In this document: one piece after another, positions 9,158 through 18,214 of the stretch
How the letters are laid out: every line of letters begins with the position of its first letter
How positions within the stretch are numbered: position 1 is the stretch's first letter
From: CAYWMY01 sp046352935
GTDB lineage: Bacteria; Pseudomonadota; Gammaproteobacteria; Steroidobacterales; Steroidobacteraceae
Length of the DNA: 64,000 nt
Direction: 5' to 3'
Assembly (NCBI GenBank): GCA_046352935.1
Contig: JAXMGR010000008.1
Coordinates: 62,001-126,000, forward strand
Position numbers and translations under genes: made by a program
Notes under the pieces: model-generated
Databases searched by the model: none
What the model was told of the DNA's origin: nothing
What the model saw: only the letters and a program-made list of their open reading frames with translations

Positions 9158-9895
9158 TCAGACGATGATGGTGCCGCCATCGGCGTGAATGACCTGCCCG
9201 GTGATCCAGCGTCCGTCGACCGATACCAGGGCCGCAACTGCGTCGGCCACGTCTTCGGGCCGGCCGAGGCGACCCATCGCCGCAGCGGCGGCGCCGTACC
9301 GGCGCAGCGCCTCCGCGTCGCCGCCCTGCAGCATCGGCGTGTCCGTCATTCCCGGCGAGACGGCGTTGACGGTGATGCCGCGCGGCGCCAGTTCGCGGGC
9401 CAGCACCTTGGTGAATCCTTCGATTGCCATCTTGCTGGCGACATAGAGCGCCATGCCGACGGGGTTGGCGACGGTAGCGCCGGTCGAGATGTTGACGATC
9501 CGCCCGCGATCCTCGATCTGCTGCGCCGCCTCGCGGCACATCAGGAACGTGCCACGAGCATTGGTGGCGAAGACGCGCTCGTAGTGGCTGGCCGGGATCT
9601 CGGCGAAGGCCTTCACGTGACCGATGCCGGCGTTGTTGATCACCACGTCGATCCGCCCGTGTCGGGCCCTGGCGGCGGCGAAGAAGGCCAGCACCTGTTC
9701 CTCGACCGTGATATCGACCGGCGCGGCGAACGCCGCGCCACCGGCGGCGACGATTTCGGCCACCGTGGCACGGGCCCCGTCCGCGGAACGCGCGTAGCCG
9801 ACGGCGACGACGAAGCCATCGCGGGCGAGGCGCAGGCAGATCGCGCGACCGATGCCGGTGCCGCCGCCGCTGACCAGGGCGACCCGACCGCTCAC
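9158..9895 (-). CDS. Short-chain dehydrogenase/reductase
   Basis: A 245-residue SDR with SGGGTGIG at residues 9-16, NNAG in the central strand and YVASK as the catalytic Tyr/Lys motif. The residue 13 before the Tyr is Thr, next to a Ser. The GTG start overlaps the TGA of the upstream metallo-hydrolase (GTGA), which indicates translational coupling. It probably interconverts a hydroxyl and ketone on the steroid nucleus or an acyl chain. Family certain, substrate unknown. Confidence 0.85.
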   Translation of the reverse strand: MSGRVALVSGGGTGIGRAICLRLARDGFVVAVGYARSADGARATVAEIVAAGGAAFAAPVDITVEEQVLAFFAAARARHGRIDVVINNAGIGHVKAFAEIPASHYERVFATNARGTFLMCREAAQQIEDRGRIVNISTGATVANPVGMALYVASKMAIEGFTKVLARELAPRGITVNAVSPGMTDTPMLQGGDAEALRRYGAAAAAMGRLGRPEDVADAVAALVSVDGRWITGQVIHADGGTIIV

Positions 9896-10920
9896 GTGGC
9901 ACCGCACGCGGTGGAGTAGCGATGGCTGCCGTCGGCGGTCAGCTGGCGAACCACCAGGCCCTCGGCCAGCAGCCAGGCCAGGTGCGCCAGCGTCTCGCTG
10001 ATCGCGAGGATCTCGTCCATGGTGCCGCGGCGGCCCGGGAACAGCCGGCCCGAGAGCTCGTGCACGCTGCCGGGCGCCACGGCGCACTCCGCCCGCAGAC
10101 GATCGAGAGTCGCCCGATGATGCGCAGTGAGTTCGCCGGCACGCGTCGCGAGTCCGCGGAAGGGCAGTTCGTGCGCCGGCAGGACCAGCGTGTCCTCCGG
10201 CAGGCGACCGATCCGCTGCAGCGACTCGAACCAGTCGGCGAGCGGGTTCGCCTGTGGCTCGAAGGGCAGCACGCCGACGTTGGGGCTGATGCGGGCCAGC
10301 AGCTGGTCGCCGCTCAACAGCACGCCCAGTTCGCGGCAGTACAGCGCGGCGTGCTCGGGCGCATGACCCTCACCACTGCGCACCTCCCAGACATGGTCGC
10401 CGATCGTCAGCCGCTGACCATCGCGCAGCCGGTGGTAGGCGCGCGCGACCGGCGAATTGAACTGGAACATCCTGATCGACGCGATGATGCGCTCGAGGTG
10501 TTCCCGTTCCACGCCGGCTCGCGTGAAGAACTCGCGGTACTCCCAGGAATCGAAGGAGAACTGCTCCGCGAAGATCCGCATCGCGAAGTACTCGCTCCGG
10601 CTCATGTAGAGCGGCACCCGCAGTCTCCCGGTCAGCCAGCCGGCCAGGCCGCAATGGTCGCTGTGGTGGTGGGTGCCGACGATGCCGGTGAGCGGAGCGC
10701 CGAGCGCGGGCAGCAGCGCATCCCAGAGCCCGCGCGTGACCGTCGTGTCCATTCCCGTGTCGATGAGCCGCCAGCCGGCCCCGTCGCGGACCAGGTAGAG
10801 GTTGATGTGATCGAGGGCGATCGGCAGCGGCATGCGCAGCCACCTGATCGCCCCCGGCACCACGTCGACCAGCGCGCCATGGGCCGGGGGTTCCGGGAAC
10901 GGAAAGACGAGCCGCGTCAT
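9892..10920 (-). CDS. Metallo-beta-lactamase-fold hydrolase
   Basis: A 342-residue metallo-hydrolase. The metal site HxHxDH is intact (His84, His86, Asp88, His89 in THHHSDHCG), and further His residues occur in the GEGHAPEH region. The fold hydrolyses thioesters, lactones or phosphoesters. In a CoA-ester operon a thioesterase or lactonase is the natural guess. It lies between a FadH-type reductase (10-base gap) and an SDR that it overlaps by four bases. No signal peptide is seen, so it should be cytoplasmic. Confidence 0.82.
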   Translation of the reverse strand: MTRLVFPFPEPPAHGALVDVVPGAIRWLRMPLPIALDHINLYLVRDGAGWRLIDTGMDTTVTRGLWDALLPALGAPLTGIVGTHHHSDHCGLAGWLTGRLRVPLYMSRSEYFAMRIFAEQFSFDSWEYREFFTRAGVEREHLERIIASIRMFQFNSPVARAYHRLRDGQRLTIGDHVWEVRSGEGHAPEHAALYCRELGVLLSGDQLLARISPNVGVLPFEPQANPLADWFESLQRIGRLPEDTLVLPAHELPFRGLATRAGELTAHHRATLDRLRAECAVAPGSVHELSGRLFPGRRGTMDEILAISETLAHLAWLLAEGLVVRQLTADGSHRYSTACGAT

Positions 10921-10930
10921 CGCTGCACGC

Positions 10931-13072
10931 TCAGCGGTTCACGGCGGCCACCGCATCGGCGGCGCCACGCATGGCGCCCTCGATGTAGCTCACGCCGGCA
11001 CAGTCCCCGAACACGTGGACGTCGAAGCCTGCTGCGCGCATCTGGTCTGCAACGGTGGTGTCGCCGCGTGCGCCCTTCGCGACGACGACGTGGTCCGCGG
11101 TGATGCCCTGCGCCTCGCCGGCCGCGTTCGTGAAGCGCACGGTCGCGGCCTCGATGGTGATCCCCCGCGCGCCCGCGTGCAGCGCGACACCATGTTCCCT
11201 GAGTTCCTCGAGCAGGCGCATGCGACGCACCAGCAGCAGGCCGGCGCCGAAGCGCGGGATCTCGTCGACGACGCTGACCACACGTCCGCGTTCGACGAGG
11301 AATTCCGCCAGTTCGAGTCCGACGAGTTCGCCGCCGATGATCACGATCCGTTTGCCGAGCGGCATCCACCAGTGGCTGGCGCGCCGCAGGAAGTCGGGAT
11401 CGGCCGTGAGGCCGAGACGCGCGGCGGTGCGGGTGGCCAGCCGCGGCAGCAGGCCCACCTTGCGCGCCAGTTCCGGCGACGTCAGCCCGAGCATCAGCCG
11501 CCGCAGGTCGTCACCGCTCAGGACGTGCGGCAGATCGGCACCGGGAATCGGCGGCATGCCGCGCAGGGCGCCCGTCGCGACCAGCACCGCATCGGGCTCC
11601 AGGCTGCCGACGAGTTCCGGCGTCGCTCGCGTGTTCAGGCGCAGCTCGACGCCCGACGAGGCGATGCTCCGCCGCAGCCAGTCGAGCAGGCGCTGGTTGG
11701 GATCGTAGGCCAGCGAAGCGAACTGCAGCGTACCGCCGAGGCGGCTGCCGGATTCGAACAGCGTCACCTTGTGCCCCTGCGTGTCCAGCCGGCGCGCCGC
11801 CTCCATGCCGCCGGGACCGCCACCGATGACCACCACCCGCTTCGCCACGGGTCGCTCGCTGCGGCGCTGGAACTCGAAGGCGGTTTCCGGGTTCACCGCG
11901 CAGCGGACCGATTCGCAGAAGTAGATGGCGGAGACGCAGGTGTAGCAGTAGATGCAGGGACGGACGTCGTCGCGCCGTCCCTCCATGAGCTTGCGCGGCA
12001 GTTCCGGATCCGCGAGCAGCTTGCGTCCCATGGCGACGAAGTCGATGGCGCCGGCAGCGAGCCTGGCCTCGCCGACCTCGGGTTCGATGCGACCGGAGGC
12101 GATCACCGGAATCGAGACCGCCGCCTTGATGCGTTCGGCGGCGGGCAGGTTCCAGCCCGGAACGTGCGGGATGTTCGACTCCGAATGCAGCTTGAGCTTG
12201 CCCGTGTCGTGATAGGAAGAGACGGTGATCGCGTCGGCGCCCGCCTGCTCGATCATCTGCGCGGTCCGGACCGCGTGTTCGAGCTGGATCCCGACGGGGA
12301 CGCCGAATTCCTGGGAATCGATCTTCGTCCACACCGCGATGTCCGGGCCGACGGCTTCGCGCACGGCCCTTACGACCTCCAGCGTCAGACGGGCACGGTT
12401 CTCGAGCGGACCGCCGTACTCGTCGCTGCGCCGGTTGGACTTCGGCGACAGGAAGCCGGAGAGCAGATACCCGTGGCCGCTGTGGATCTCGACGCCATCG
12501 GCACCGGCCCGCTTCGCCCGTGCGGCGGCAGCGGCGAACTGGTCGACCACGGTGCGTATGTCCTCCGCGGTCAGCACATGGAACTGCGGCGGCGGCATCC
12601 GGACACCGCTCGCCGCCGCGCGCTGCAGTTCGTCCTGCGTCCACGCGTCCGTCACCTGCTGGGTGCCGGCCCCCTCCCAGGGCTGCGGAATCGAGGGCAC
12701 CCAGACGGGCCGGCCGGCGAGCATGTCCTCGGGCGCCACGAGGCCACCGTGGTGGAGTTGCACGGCGAAACGGGCGCCATGGGCATGCACCGAATCGGCG
12801 ATCGCCCGCAGGCCGGGAACGAAGCGATCATCGGAGATCGCCACCTGCCCCGGCTGGTTGCCGCCCACGGGCCAGGCCACGCCGGCGACGCCGACATTGA
12901 CCAAAGCGGCGCCGCCCCGCGCCTGTTCCTCGAGGTACAGGCGCATCCGCTCGCCGCAGTGGCCGTTCTCGGCGAGATTCACGCCCATCGCCGTGACCAG
13001 GATGCGGTTCTTCAGCTCCATCCGGCCGATCCGGCCCGGTGCCAACAGATGCCTGAACGCCAGCTCACTCAT
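10931..13072 (-). CDS. 2,4-dienoyl-CoA reductase-type flavoprotein (OYE + FAD/NAD domain)
   Basis: A 713-residue enzyme with an N-terminal Old Yellow Enzyme barrel (FMN) and a C-terminal FAD/NAD(P) domain containing VVIGGGPGG. The barrel has HSGHGYLLSGFLSP, with the His pair that binds the carbonyl. Cysteines at about residues 370-390 (CIYCYTC, then a later CAVNP) match the 4Fe-4S site of FadH, with one residue fewer between the second and third Cys. Relatives reduce dienoyl-CoAs; the bile-acid enzymes BaiCD and BaiH belong to this family. The ATG has GAGGTGGAG just upstream. It is the first gene of the operon 1790-13072. Confidence 0.88.
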   Translation of the reverse strand: MSELAFRHLLAPGRIGRMELKNRILVTAMGVNLAENGHCGERMRLYLEEQARGGAALVNVGVAGVAWPVGGNQPGQVAISDDRFVPGLRAIADSVHAHGARFAVQLHHGGLVAPEDMLAGRPVWVPSIPQPWEGAGTQQVTDAWTQDELQRAAASGVRMPPPQFHVLTAEDIRTVVDQFAAAAARAKRAGADGVEIHSGHGYLLSGFLSPKSNRRSDEYGGPLENRARLTLEVVRAVREAVGPDIAVWTKIDSQEFGVPVGIQLEHAVRTAQMIEQAGADAITVSSYHDTGKLKLHSESNIPHVPGWNLPAAERIKAAVSIPVIASGRIEPEVGEARLAAGAIDFVAMGRKLLADPELPRKLMEGRRDDVRPCIYCYTCVSAIYFCESVRCAVNPETAFEFQRRSERPVAKRVVVIGGGPGGMEAARRLDTQGHKVTLFESGSRLGGTLQFASLAYDPNQRLLDWLRRSIASSGVELRLNTRATPELVGSLEPDAVLVATGALRGMPPIPGADLPHVLSGDDLRRLMLGLTSPELARKVGLLPRLATRTAARLGLTADPDFLRRASHWWMPLGKRIVIIGGELVGLELAEFLVERGRVVSVVDEIPRFGAGLLLVRRMRLLEELREHGVALHAGARGITIEAATVRFTNAAGEAQGITADHVVVAKGARGDTTVADQMRAAGFDVHVFGDCAGVSYIEGAMRGAADAVAAVNR

Positions 13073-13371
13073 GGCTCCACCTCAACGGTCGTGGACGGTC
13101 ACCGACAACCCGACACAGGGCTCGCCGCACGATATTGATCCGGTCCCGGCGTGCTGCCATCGTTCATTCCGACGAGGCGACCCTGCATCGGCCCACGACA
13201 ACCCGGAAGGCGACTCCGGAACGGCGCCGGGAGCCTCCGCCCGGCGCTGCGCCACGGAGCGCACGACGGCGGCCATCGCCGCCGGCACGGTGGCTAGGCC
13301 GTCCAGACGATGCCGGCCCGCGGGCGCGGGAGCACAGTCCCGCGCATCCGCATCACGCTCAGGACGCCGCC
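13073..13371. other. Divergent intergenic region
   Basis: These 299 bases separate the minus-strand reductase (start 13072) from the plus-strand membrane-protein gene (start 13372). It is the longest gap in the window and must hold both promoters. I see only a short AT-leaning patch, GATATTGATC at 13131-13140, and no convincing -35/-10 pair or clear operator. Confidence 0.4.
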
Positions 13372-13896
13372 ATGACCACCGCCTCGCCGTCCACCGCCAG
13401 CCCTGCCCTGTCGCTGACCCCGGTGAAAGGCCTGCTGATCCTGCTCGCCCTCGTCGTGGTGATCAGCGCCTTCCTGGCCGTCACCCATGCGCTTGGACTC
13501 AGGGAGGTCTGGGCGGCCTTTCTGTTCCTGCTCTACTGGGCCGGCATCGAGCACGCGGCGCCAGAACGCCTGCCGGCCGGCATCATCGGCGCCGCGCTCG
13601 GCCTGCTGATGGGCTACCTGCTGCACACGCTGCCGGCCGCCCTCGGCCTGACGCCGGGCCTGCTCGTCTTCCTCGCCCTGGTGCTGGTGATGGTGTACTG
13701 CCAGATCATGCGCTGGCTGCCGCTGGCGGTGAACCTGATGGCGATGCTGTACCTCACGGTCTCCACCATTCCGCACCTCCAGTCCGCTGCCGATTTCACG
13801 GGCGCCTTCCTCGCGCTGCTGGCCGGCGTCGTCTATTTCGCCGGCCTGGTGCTGGTCGGACACTGGTGGCAGAAGCGGAAGGCCGCCGCGAACTGA
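13372..13896 (+). CDS. Small integral membrane protein, unknown function
   Basis: A 174-residue hydrophobic protein that I do not recognise with certainty. The ATG at 13372 has AGGA eight bases upstream; longer in-frame starts are unsupported. Hydrophobic stretches at about residues 20-41, 46-60, 69-89, 95-112, 114-132 and 143-163 suggest five or six membrane helices, with a basic C-terminus (WWQKRKAAAN) likely cytoplasmic. It opens a plus-strand operon with an LLM flavoprotein, an SDR and a crotonase. A role in uptake or membrane association of a hydrophobic substrate would fit the place but is a guess. Confidence 0.75.
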   Translation: MTTASPSTASPALSLTPVKGLLILLALVVVISAFLAVTHALGLREVWAAFLFLLYWAGIEHAAPERLPAGIIGAALGLLMGYLLHTLPAALGLTPGLLVFLALVLVMVYCQIMRWLPLAVNLMAMLYLTVSTIPHLQSAADFTGAFLALLAGVVYFAGLVLVGHWWQKRKAAAN

Positions 13897-13904
13897 CCGC
13901 GGCC

Positions 13905-14939
13905 ATGCTGGAGATCTTCGCCGCGACACCCGAGCACGTTGGCCTCGACACCATCGGCGCCCTGGCGCGACGGGTCGAGGCGCTGGGATACGACGGCCTG
14001 TTCGTACCGGATGCCATCCACGACGGCCTGCTGCTCGCCTGCCAGGCGCTCAGCGCCACCTCGCGACTCAAGGTCGGCGTCTCGGTGCTGGTCGCCTTTC
14101 CACGCAGCCCGATGAACGTCGCGCTCGCGAGCTGGGACCTGCAGCGCATGTCCGGCGGCCGCTTCGAACTCGGCCTGGGCACGCAGGTGCGGCAGAACAT
14201 CGAGGACCGCTACAGCGCACGCTGGCTGCCGCCGGCCTCCGGCATGCGCGAGTACCTGGGCGCGCTGCGCGCCATCTTCCACAGCTTCCGCACGCGCGAG
14301 CCGCTCGAGTTCATCGGCGAACACTATCGCTTCACGCGCCTGCAGCCCTTCTTCAACCCGGGGCCGATCGACGCACCCGACGTGCCGCTGATGCTCGGTG
14401 CGGTCGGGCCGAAGATGCTCGAACTCGTCGGCGCCACCGCCGACGGCATGCACACGCACCCGACCAACACCTCCAGCCGTTACCTGCGTGAAGTCGTCCT
14501 GCCGCGCGTGGCGGCCGGGGCGACGCGGCGCAGTCCGGCGCTCGCGCCACCGCTGCTGTGCGCAAACGAACTCGTGGCCTGCGGTCCCGACGACGCCACC
14601 GTCGCCGCCGAGCGCGAGCGTTTCCGCGCCATGCTGGCCTTCCTGTTCTCCACGCCGGCCTACTGGCCGAGCCTGGAACTCTTCGGCTGGAGGAACGTCG
14701 GCGAACGCCTGTTGCGGCTGACCCGCGAGGGTCGCTGGAAGGAGATGGCGAACGCTCTTCCCGATGCCGTGCTCGACGAGTTCCTCGTGAGCGGCCGCTA
14801 CGAGGAACTGCCCGAGGCCCTGGTCACGCGCTTCGGCGGCCTGGTCCGGCGCATCACTCTCACCGTCCCGTCCCAGCCGGCGCACGACGCCGCCCATGCC
14901 GCAGCGATCGCGGCGATCCGCGCCCGCGGCGCGGCCTGA
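13905..14939 (+). CDS. LLM-class flavin-dependent oxidoreductase
   Basis: A 344-residue luciferase-like protein starting MLEIFAATPEHV. It has the segment GGRFELGLGTQV that marks the F420/FMN-binding luciferase-like family, and it closely resembles the second copy at 52364-53407. Both recall the TIGR03617-type F420-dependent group (from memory, not searched). Such proteins oxidise or reduce alcohols, aldehydes or ring carbons. The start eight bases after the membrane gene lacks a strong ribosome site, so coupling with that gene is likely. Cofactor (FMN or F420) and substrate are unknown. Confidence 0.82.
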   Translation: MLEIFAATPEHVGLDTIGALARRVEALGYDGLFVPDAIHDGLLLACQALSATSRLKVGVSVLVAFPRSPMNVALASWDLQRMSGGRFELGLGTQVRQNIEDRYSARWLPPASGMREYLGALRAIFHSFRTREPLEFIGEHYRFTRLQPFFNPGPIDAPDVPLMLGAVGPKMLELVGATADGMHTHPTNTSSRYLREVVLPRVAAGATRRSPALAPPLLCANELVACGPDDATVAAERERFRAMLAFLFSTPAYWPSLELFGWRNVGERLLRLTREGRWKEMANALPDAVLDEFLVSGRYEELPEALVTRFGGLVRRITLTVPSQPAHDAAHAAAIAAIRARGAA

Positions 14940-14963
14940 AGCGCCGGTCGACGAGGCATGCCC

Positions 14964-15797
14964 ATGCGCCGAGTCGCCATCGTCACCGGCGCCACGCGCG
15001 GCATCGGCAAGGCCGCAGCGCTGAGCCTCGCCCGCGAAGGTCTCGACGTCGTGATCACGGGCCGCACCGTCCGCGAAGGACAGGGCACCGCCACGCTGCC
15101 CTTCGCCGCCGATGGCCGGCAGGTCGCGGTGCCGGGCAGCCTCGAAACCACCGCCGCGGCCATCCGCGCCCTCGGCCGCGAGGTGCTGCCCGTGGTGATG
15201 GACGTGCTCGATCGGTCCACCCTCGACGCCGTGGTCGAGCAGACGCTGGCCCGATGGGGCCGCATCGACCTGCTGTTGAACAACGCGCTCTACCAGGGAC
15301 CGGGATTGATGTTCGCCTTTGACGACTTCACGTTCGAGCAGCTGGAAAAGAGCGTGCTGGGCAACCTCGTCAACCAGGCCTACCTCGCGCGCCGGGTGCT
15401 GCCGGTCATGATCCGGCAAGGCGGCGGCACCTACATCGGTCTGAGTTCGCACGCCGCAGTCGCGCCGCCGCCCGCCCCGCCGGACCAGGGTGGCTGGGGC
15501 TTCGTCTACGGCGCGCCCAAGGCCGGCTTCCACCGCATCGCGGAATTCATCCACGTCGAGCATGCGAAGGACGGCATCCTGGCCTTCAACGTCGAGCCGG
15601 GCTTCACGGTCACCGAGGCCACCGTCGCCATGTTCGGCAACGACGCCGTGGCGGCATCCCGGCGCGGCGCGGTGGCTCCCGAGGTCACGGGCGATGTCGT
15701 CGCGTGGCTGGCCAGCCGCCCCGAGGCCCGCGAACTGTCCGGCACCCTGATCAGTGCGCCGGGATTCTTCGAGCGCCGTGGCATCCGCTTCCCCTGA
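14964..15797 (+). CDS. Short-chain dehydrogenase/reductase
   Basis: A 277-residue SDR. The ATG at 14964 has GAGG seven bases upstream and is preferred to the ATG at 14958, which is too close to it. TGATRGIG near the start is canonical. The active-site Tyr/Lys lie in YGAPK, separated from the SS pair by an unusually long Pro-rich insert (APPPAPPDQGG). NNAG is changed to NNAL. The insert should reshape the substrate pocket. It sits between the LLM flavoprotein and a crotonase and may act on the same intermediate. Confidence 0.83.
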   Translation: MRRVAIVTGATRGIGKAAALSLAREGLDVVITGRTVREGQGTATLPFAADGRQVAVPGSLETTAAAIRALGREVLPVVMDVLDRSTLDAVVEQTLARWGRIDLLLNNALYQGPGLMFAFDDFTFEQLEKSVLGNLVNQAYLARRVLPVMIRQGGGTYIGLSSHAAVAPPPAPPDQGGWGFVYGAPKAGFHRIAEFIHVEHAKDGILAFNVEPGFTVTEATVAMFGNDAVAASRRGAVAPEVTGDVVAWLASRPEARELSGTLISAPGFFERRGIRFP

Positions 15798-15814
15798 CCC
15801 TTCGAGGTACCCCC

Positions 15815-16609
15815 GTGCCCGACCCCGTCTTGCTGGTCGACAAACAGGATGGCATCGCGACCGTCACCCTGAACCGGCCGGAGGCCATGAACGCCTTGTC
15901 GGCCGCCCTGCGCATCGCGCTGCGCGACGCCTTCCGCGACCTGCAGGTGGACACGGCGATCCGTGTCGCCATCGTCACCGGCGCCGGGCGCGCGTTCTGC
16001 GCCGGCATGGATCTCGAGGAACTCGGCAGCGGCGGCGAGACCAGCACCGGCCTCGACAAGAGCGCCGAAGGTCAGGACATGGCGGAGGCGATCGCGGCCT
16101 TCGAAGGGCCCGTGATTGCCGCCGTCAACGGCCACGCCGTCACCGCGGGCTTCGAGCTGGCGCTGGCCTGCGACATGATCATCGCGTCGACACAGGCGAA
16201 GTTCGCGGATACCCACGCCCGTGTCGGCATCCTGCCCGGCTGGGGCCTTTCGGTACGCCTGCCGCGCCTGATCGGCATCACGCGTGCCAAGGAACTGAGC
16301 TTCACCGGCAACACCATCGGCGCCGCGCAGGCCTGCGACTGGGGGCTGGTCAACCGCGTCGTGGCGCCCGAGGAACTGCTGCCGACCTGCAGGGCGCTGG
16401 CCGCGCAGATGGCGAGCTGCGTGCCCCATGTCCTGAAAGGCTACAAGCGACTGATCGACACCGGCTTCGGCATGCACGTGCCGGAGGCCCTGCACCAGGA
16501 ACTGGCCACCGCCATCGAATCGGCCCGGCAGATCCGCAGCGCCACCATCGCCGCGCGCCGCGAGGGGGTCTTCGAGCGCAACCGCGAACAGGGAGCGCCA
16601 CCGACGTGA
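15815..16609 (+). CDS. Enoyl-CoA hydratase/isomerase-family protein
   Basis: A 264-residue crotonase-fold protein starting at a GTG with GAGG seven bases upstream. The oxyanion-hole segments are GRAFCAGMDLEE and VNGHAVTAGFELA. In the active-site loop ADTHARVGILPGWG a His replaces the first catalytic Glu of rat hydratase (Glu144), while the second (Glu164) is kept in RAKELSFTG. The same HARVGILPGWG pattern occurs in actinobacterial EchA proteins, so it defines a subgroup, not a broken gene. Hydration, isomerisation or C-C hydrolysis are all possible. Last gene of the operon 13372-16609. Confidence 0.85.
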   Translation: MPDPVLLVDKQDGIATVTLNRPEAMNALSAALRIALRDAFRDLQVDTAIRVAIVTGAGRAFCAGMDLEELGSGGETSTGLDKSAEGQDMAEAIAAFEGPVIAAVNGHAVTAGFELALACDMIIASTQAKFADTHARVGILPGWGLSVRLPRLIGITRAKELSFTGNTIGAAQACDWGLVNRVVAPEELLPTCRALAAQMASCVPHVLKGYKRLIDTGFGMHVPEALHQELATAIESARQIRSATIAARREGVFERNREQGAPPT

Positions 16610-16656
16610 GCGTGCTCCGGGAGCCTGTCCGGAGCGCTCCCTCGTCGACCGCGCAA

Positions 16657-16712
16657 CCCGCCGCCGCTGCAGAAGAGTCTCAACGGGCCGGTTGCGGGCT
16701 GCCGGCGGCGGG
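16657..16712. repeat. Inverted repeat between convergent genes
   Basis: CCCGCCGCCG (16657-16666) and CGGCGGCGGG (16703-16712) form a perfect 10-bp stem with a 36-base loop between two convergent operons. It could end transcription from both sides, but there is no T-run, so a Rho-independent terminator is not shown. A separate palindrome, GGAGCGCTCC, lies at 16631-16640. Confidence 0.4.
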
Positions 16713-16783
16713 ATCCGCGCGCCGATGGCGACCGTGCCGTCGACGCCGGGCTCGTCGATGCGATTCGACGCACTCGACGTGCG

Positions 16784-18214
16784 TCAGTGCTGGCGATAGC
16801 GTCGCTGCACGTGTTCCTGGCGGATGGCGATCGCGCGGCGTCGCTCATCGGGCGTGATCCGGCGGGTCCCCTCCGGCAGGTGCCCGAGCACCTCGGCGAG
16901 CTTCACTTTCCTCGCCACCGCCCGGGGCCATTTCTCCCGCTCCTGCGGCTTCACCGAGTAGGCCCAGCGCACCGTGAGATAGCCCACGGGGTGCCCGGTT
17001 GTGTCCAGCCAGTTGGCGACGCCGGGATCCTCGTGCGCGATCACGTAGCGCAGCACGTTGTCCGGGTCCCGATGGGCCTGCAGGGCATTGAGGCTGCTCT
17101 GGTGGTTGGCGAAATCCAGCGACTCGCCCCAGAGGTTTCCGAGGCAGAAGCCGATGTACTGCGGCTCGACGGGCTGGTGGAGCTCCGCGATCAGCGCCTC
17201 GCCGGGCGCGAGATCGAACATGCCGCCGCTGTAGATGTTCGTCGTCATGCCGCCGGCCGTGGCGAGCGAGGCGGCATTCGGCTCGTTGAAGCCGTTGCGC
17301 GGCATGAAGCACTCGCCGTCGGCGTTCATCTTGCCGTAGGCCTCGAGGGTCACGGCGTAGAACTCGTTCCAGAACCACACCTGGTTGCGCGTGAAGCGCC
17401 CGGCGTCTTCCATCTGCTTCGCCGCGAGTTCGGGGGTGTAGACCGGTGCAGGCGCGCCCAGCCGGTCGTTGCGATAGATGAACAGATCCATCAGGTCCTC
17501 GTTCTCCCAATCGCCGAAGAGCTCCCGCAGCGCGACGAGCTCGGCGACGTACTCGCGCTCGACCCGCTCGCCCTTCTCGTTGGGACGCCTCTTCCGGGCC
17601 CGCGTGCGCATGAAGTTGCCTCGGTAACCGTCGGGGCGCTCGGGGGCGAGGAGAATCTCGAAGGTGCCGTCCTCGTCGACCTGCAGATCGCTCGAGTCGA
17701 GCACGTCGCAGTTGGCGCGGCTCCCCGGGGCCATCTCGTCGATGCTGCCGCTGTCGCCGGAGTAGCCGCTCGGGGTCTGGAAGATCACGTAGTGCGGTGC
17801 TTTGGGCTTCGTCCGGACCGGCGCTTCGCCGCGCCAGTGGCGGGTGTCGCCGGTGCGTCCCTTGATGGTGTAGCTGTGATTGCCATCGATGGGCGCCGCC
17901 AGATAGATCGCGTCGGCGTTGTCGATGGTCGAGCGGTTCAGTGGCTGGATGATACGCACGAAGTACGGGAACTCGGCCGTAGGCCCGAGGCTGCGTGACA
18001 GCGAGCCGTACAGGAAGCCCAGCACGTAGCGGTAGCCCTCCGCGAGGTTGCGGGACGAAGTCGGCGGCGGCCAGAGCTTCGGATCGTCGATGGCGTTGCG
18101 GGCTTCCTCGACATACTCGATCAGCCGATCCCAGGCGGCGCGTAGCTCGCGGGCCGCAACCTGCGTGGCTGTATCCATGCTCGTGCCTGCGGGCAGGCTC
18201 CTCCCGGTCTTCAT
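16784..18214 (-). CDS. DUF1214-like protein, unknown function
   Basis: A 476-residue protein. Its ATG overlaps the TGA of the sulfotransferase-family gene (ATGA), so the two are probably made together. No signal peptide or membrane segment is seen. A conserved-looking block at about residues 91-112 (PLNRSTIDNADAIYLAAPIDG) and the C-terminal half resemble DUF1214/DUF1254 proteins, whose biochemical function is unknown. There are many Trp and Tyr residues in the central part. Pairing with a sulfotransferase-family protein and an SDR suggests a shared step on a sterol-like molecule (inference). It ends the operon 16784-27239. Confidence 0.7.
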   Translation of the reverse strand: MKTGRSLPAGTSMDTATQVAARELRAAWDRLIEYVEEARNAIDDPKLWPPPTSSRNLAEGYRYVLGFLYGSLSRSLGPTAEFPYFVRIIQPLNRSTIDNADAIYLAAPIDGNHSYTIKGRTGDTRHWRGEAPVRTKPKAPHYVIFQTPSGYSGDSGSIDEMAPGSRANCDVLDSSDLQVDEDGTFEILLAPERPDGYRGNFMRTRARKRRPNEKGERVEREYVAELVALRELFGDWENEDLMDLFIYRNDRLGAPAPVYTPELAAKQMEDAGRFTRNQVWFWNEFYAVTLEAYGKMNADGECFMPRNGFNEPNAASLATAGGMTTNIYSGGMFDLAPGEALIAELHQPVEPQYIGFCLGNLWGESLDFANHQSSLNALQAHRDPDNVLRYVIAHEDPGVANWLDTTGHPVGYLTVRWAYSVKPQEREKWPRAVARKVKLAEVLGHLPEGTRRITPDERRRAIAIRQEHVQRRYRQH

